Assembly (NCBI RefSeq): GCF_001190925.1
Contig: NZ_CP011072.1
Span: forward strand, 186,001 to 250,000
Direction of reading: 5' to 3'
DNA: 64,000 nucleotides
From: Azoarcus sp. CIB
GTDB lineage: Bacteria > Pseudomonadota > Gammaproteobacteria > Burkholderiales > Rhodocyclaceae
Shown: one piece after another, positions 63,301 through 64,000 of the stretch
Layout: each line of letters starts with the position of its first letter
Numbering within the stretch: position 1 is the first letter of the stretch
Translations under genes and position numbers: made by a program
Notes under the pieces: model-generated
What the model was told of the DNA's origin: nothing
What the model saw: the letters and a program-made list of their open reading frames with translations, nothing else
Database searches by the model: none

Positions 63301-64000
63301 TGCGCCGCGAAGGCCGCGCCCTCGCTGCCGGCGCGGGCGAACTGCGCTTCCGCGTCGGTGAGACGGCCTTCGCCCAGCGCGCGCTGGGCGCGCCAGAAGG
63401 CCTGACGCGCCGGATCGGACAGGTCGCCGACGAGTTCGTCGAACACCGCCCACCACTGTTGGGCGTGCGCAGCGTGCAGCATCGTTTCGAGCGGGCGTTC
63501 GCGGCGCGGCAGCAGCAGGCCGGCCATCAGCGCGAGATCGGGTTCGCCGTTGTCGAGGAGGTTGGATACGAGCGCGGCGACGAGTTCCGTGGCCTCGCGT
63601 TCGCCACCCTCATGTACGTTCCCGCGCAGCAGCGCGGCGGCGCGGGTCGCCTGTTCGGCGTCGAGGTCGCCCCCCTCGCGGTACAGCGCGATCAGCATGT
63701 CGCGCGCGCCGCGCCGTGCCGCGGGGTCGGCGTCGTGCAGCATGCGCTGGCGCAGCAGGCGTTCGGCGATGTAGTCCTCGCCCAGCCGGCGCAGCGCCGT
63801 GATGCGTCCCGCGAAGGCCTGCTCGCGCTCGGTCGCGACGGGGCTCGCGAGCGCGGCGGACCACGCTTCGAGGGCGCCCAGCCATTGCCCGCGGGCGGCG
63901 AGGCTTTCGGCTTCGCGCAGGGTTTGCGTCGCGGGGGCGGCGCGGCGGCGGTCAGCGGCGATGTCGATGGGCGCGATGCCGGCGGCGAACTGGGCCGCCT
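60360..64000 (-). CDS. Large CapB-associated protein, N-terminus outside window
   Basis: The frame is open from the window edge to the stop at 60360, over 1200 codons, so the start lies beyond 64000. The N-terminal visible part is helical and TPR-like (LREAESLAARGQWLGALEAW, REQAFAGRITALRRLGEDYIAERLL). The middle has beta-rich carbohydrate- or PA14-like texture (RKIEVTLKAEDAG-type phrases, AGAHTLRVWIAQPLADQFLRVRL). The last ~300 residues alternate aromatic strands (LFAFTPRLTMQPRISLFWRG, RLELGLTLRRDLARDRNLFGLELTWHFG), suggesting an outer-membrane barrel. The gene overlaps the CapB-like gene by four bases, so both likely build or export an acidic polymer. No family was recognised for the whole. 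Confidence 0.75.
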   Translation of the reverse strand, partial: AAQFAAGIAPIDIAADRRRAAPATQTLREAESLAARGQWLGALEAWSAALASPVATEREQAFAGRITALRRLGEDYIAERLLRQRMLHDADPAARRGARDMLIALYREGGDLDAEQATRAAALLRGNVHEGGEREATELVAALVSNLLDNGEPDLALMAGLLLPRRERPLETMLHAAHAQQWWAVFDELVGDLSDPARQAFWRAQRALGEGRLTDAEAQFARAGSEGAAFAAHLARARDIHAALRADATAAERALPDWADWQASHPGPHRWQDAAHLATDFAGAQALHSIDRDVGFTAFRAEPERPLRLRVAGPAKLRIEARPLHRADSADRIDGWLRVRGAGREWLAPITSNAAAPALQLVGRPQTAAGRAVVQEIEVGPGWHDFAADGGDRPLLVRVAIDEAALPLPLLPRLTPDTAVARAAGAGVDLQDPLRWPAPCIDCSLLLDVHPGEPPRRLRLARNLIDANPATLADTTPPPLPAATGPTDSANEAALRAAGDWQTLLAWPAERSDAALRERVASLAWLAEHQPERQHAALALAEDILHAHPTVPGLSALVARIARDAVWTPLDSVQASAGLRSREVAGWDPESPALRVRRALLAPASTDERLLSGANRLVVSTQDTTPTRIEVTLKAEDAGALPPQAMTALLQIDEAAPVPFVLEPGRTTARRIALPAGAHTLRVWIAQPLADQFLRVRLTEPGRPAFADRTERFYHVATRAEPLRVAIDGPAWLRIDEWVDGRSESRYQRIEAGWQEIILPPAAGRTESLYRLHLRSLDPGRPRSEPRTYNAAPQPVAPPAVTIADRPTGTGIAFDDHFPLGGQEDGTRSLSLARRERLYGFEDSTSSATNRLPAGPRARVRIDRYFDWVNAALGGDPRSPALKRVLDRFVLGRLTAAQTGPFAPSLERIARRLGIRRAAAEDAEEHERFTEFAATHRYFAESWNTHYRSDLLVREREGGGPTLGLRGAASTAPAWTHWNFHVEGSAFAQSPANNDYLESSWGLRASATHLFAFTPRLTMQPRISLFWRGQSLGANRFFAAGRIDQDIYSPYRDHHPRGLEVAKTLTWRPWLDTELYAGAGVTTNPDMNPLKSPDHLSGRLGWRQLLGPLRFDANWDGRQYFEDSHRADDSTGGALNLEVGWEHWLPRRERLELGLTLRRDLARDRNLFGLELTWHFGNGRGYRDFRPGEIDFRDLRERRAPQAHNNRMRDEP

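Overview
The window is high-GC DNA (roughly two thirds G+C) with dense, short-spaced genes. It carries RecBCD, a KgtP-type permease with a DctB/DctD-like regulator pair, a Csp protein and Mof/Mnx-type multicopper oxidase genes. Together these point to a free-living betaproteobacterium, most likely Rhodocyclales (Azoarcus/Aromatoleum/Thauera-like) or a Leptothrix-like Burkholderiales. The genus is inference only. No rRNA, tRNA or CRISPR array was seen.

Layout. 1-3102 (minus): two tandem paralogous RTX calcium-binding proteins, the first cut by the window edge. 3308-4264 (minus): an SdiA-regulated/YjiK-like secreted propeller protein. 4471-14821 (plus): recC-recB-[FitAB-like toxin-antitoxin]-recD, with a 112-bp repeat read in frame inside recD. 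14852-16396 (minus): a secreted Ig-like protein. 16728-19560 (plus): a histidine kinase and sigma-54 response regulator. 19967-21646 (minus): gspF and gspG. 22007-22639: a lytic transglycosylase. 23018-25374: two small paralogous secreted proteins, a DUF2946-like protein and a His-rich outer-membrane protein. 25993-31833: a giant 1946-residue multicopper oxidase. 32195-38351: a YVTN propeller, two SCO copper chaperones, a cytochrome c/periplasmic-binding fusion and a SurA-like chaperone. 38563-47255: a receiver protein plus gspE, PilM/N/O/P-like assembly genes, a secretin and three pseudopilins. 47295-48518 (minus): a CoA transferase. 48920-53632: kgtP with a dctB/dctD-like pair. 53664-55640: a HipBA module bounded by perfect 24-bp inverted repeats. 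55705-55908 (minus): a cold-shock protein. 56130-64000 (minus): a HEAT/CapB Mur-ligase-like protein and a large partner protein running off the window.

How it fits together. The stretch from about 14.8 to 47.3 kb looks like one coordinated system. It has a giant oxidase resembling MofA of Leptothrix and MnxG/McoA of Pseudomonas putida, copper-delivery proteins, a c-type cytochrome, a periplasmic foldase and a dedicated type II secretion machine. Four well-spaced sigma-54 promoters (GG-N10-GC) lie before the secreted Ig-like gene, the small-secreted-protein operon, the oxidase and the secretion operon. The same intergenic regions carry a GGGG-N6-CCCC palindrome, often repeated about every 20 bp, which is a candidate binding site for the sigma-54 response regulator encoded inside the cluster. 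Mn(II) oxidation by the exported oxidase is the leading hypothesis and is not shown by sequence alone.

A fifth sigma-54 promoter with DctD-like upstream sites precedes kgtP. Single-base frameshifts interrupt the 3' part of gspD and, twice, the capB-like gene; sequencing error is possible. A family of CCCCTT(G/C)AAGGGG-cored repeats fills many intergenic gaps.
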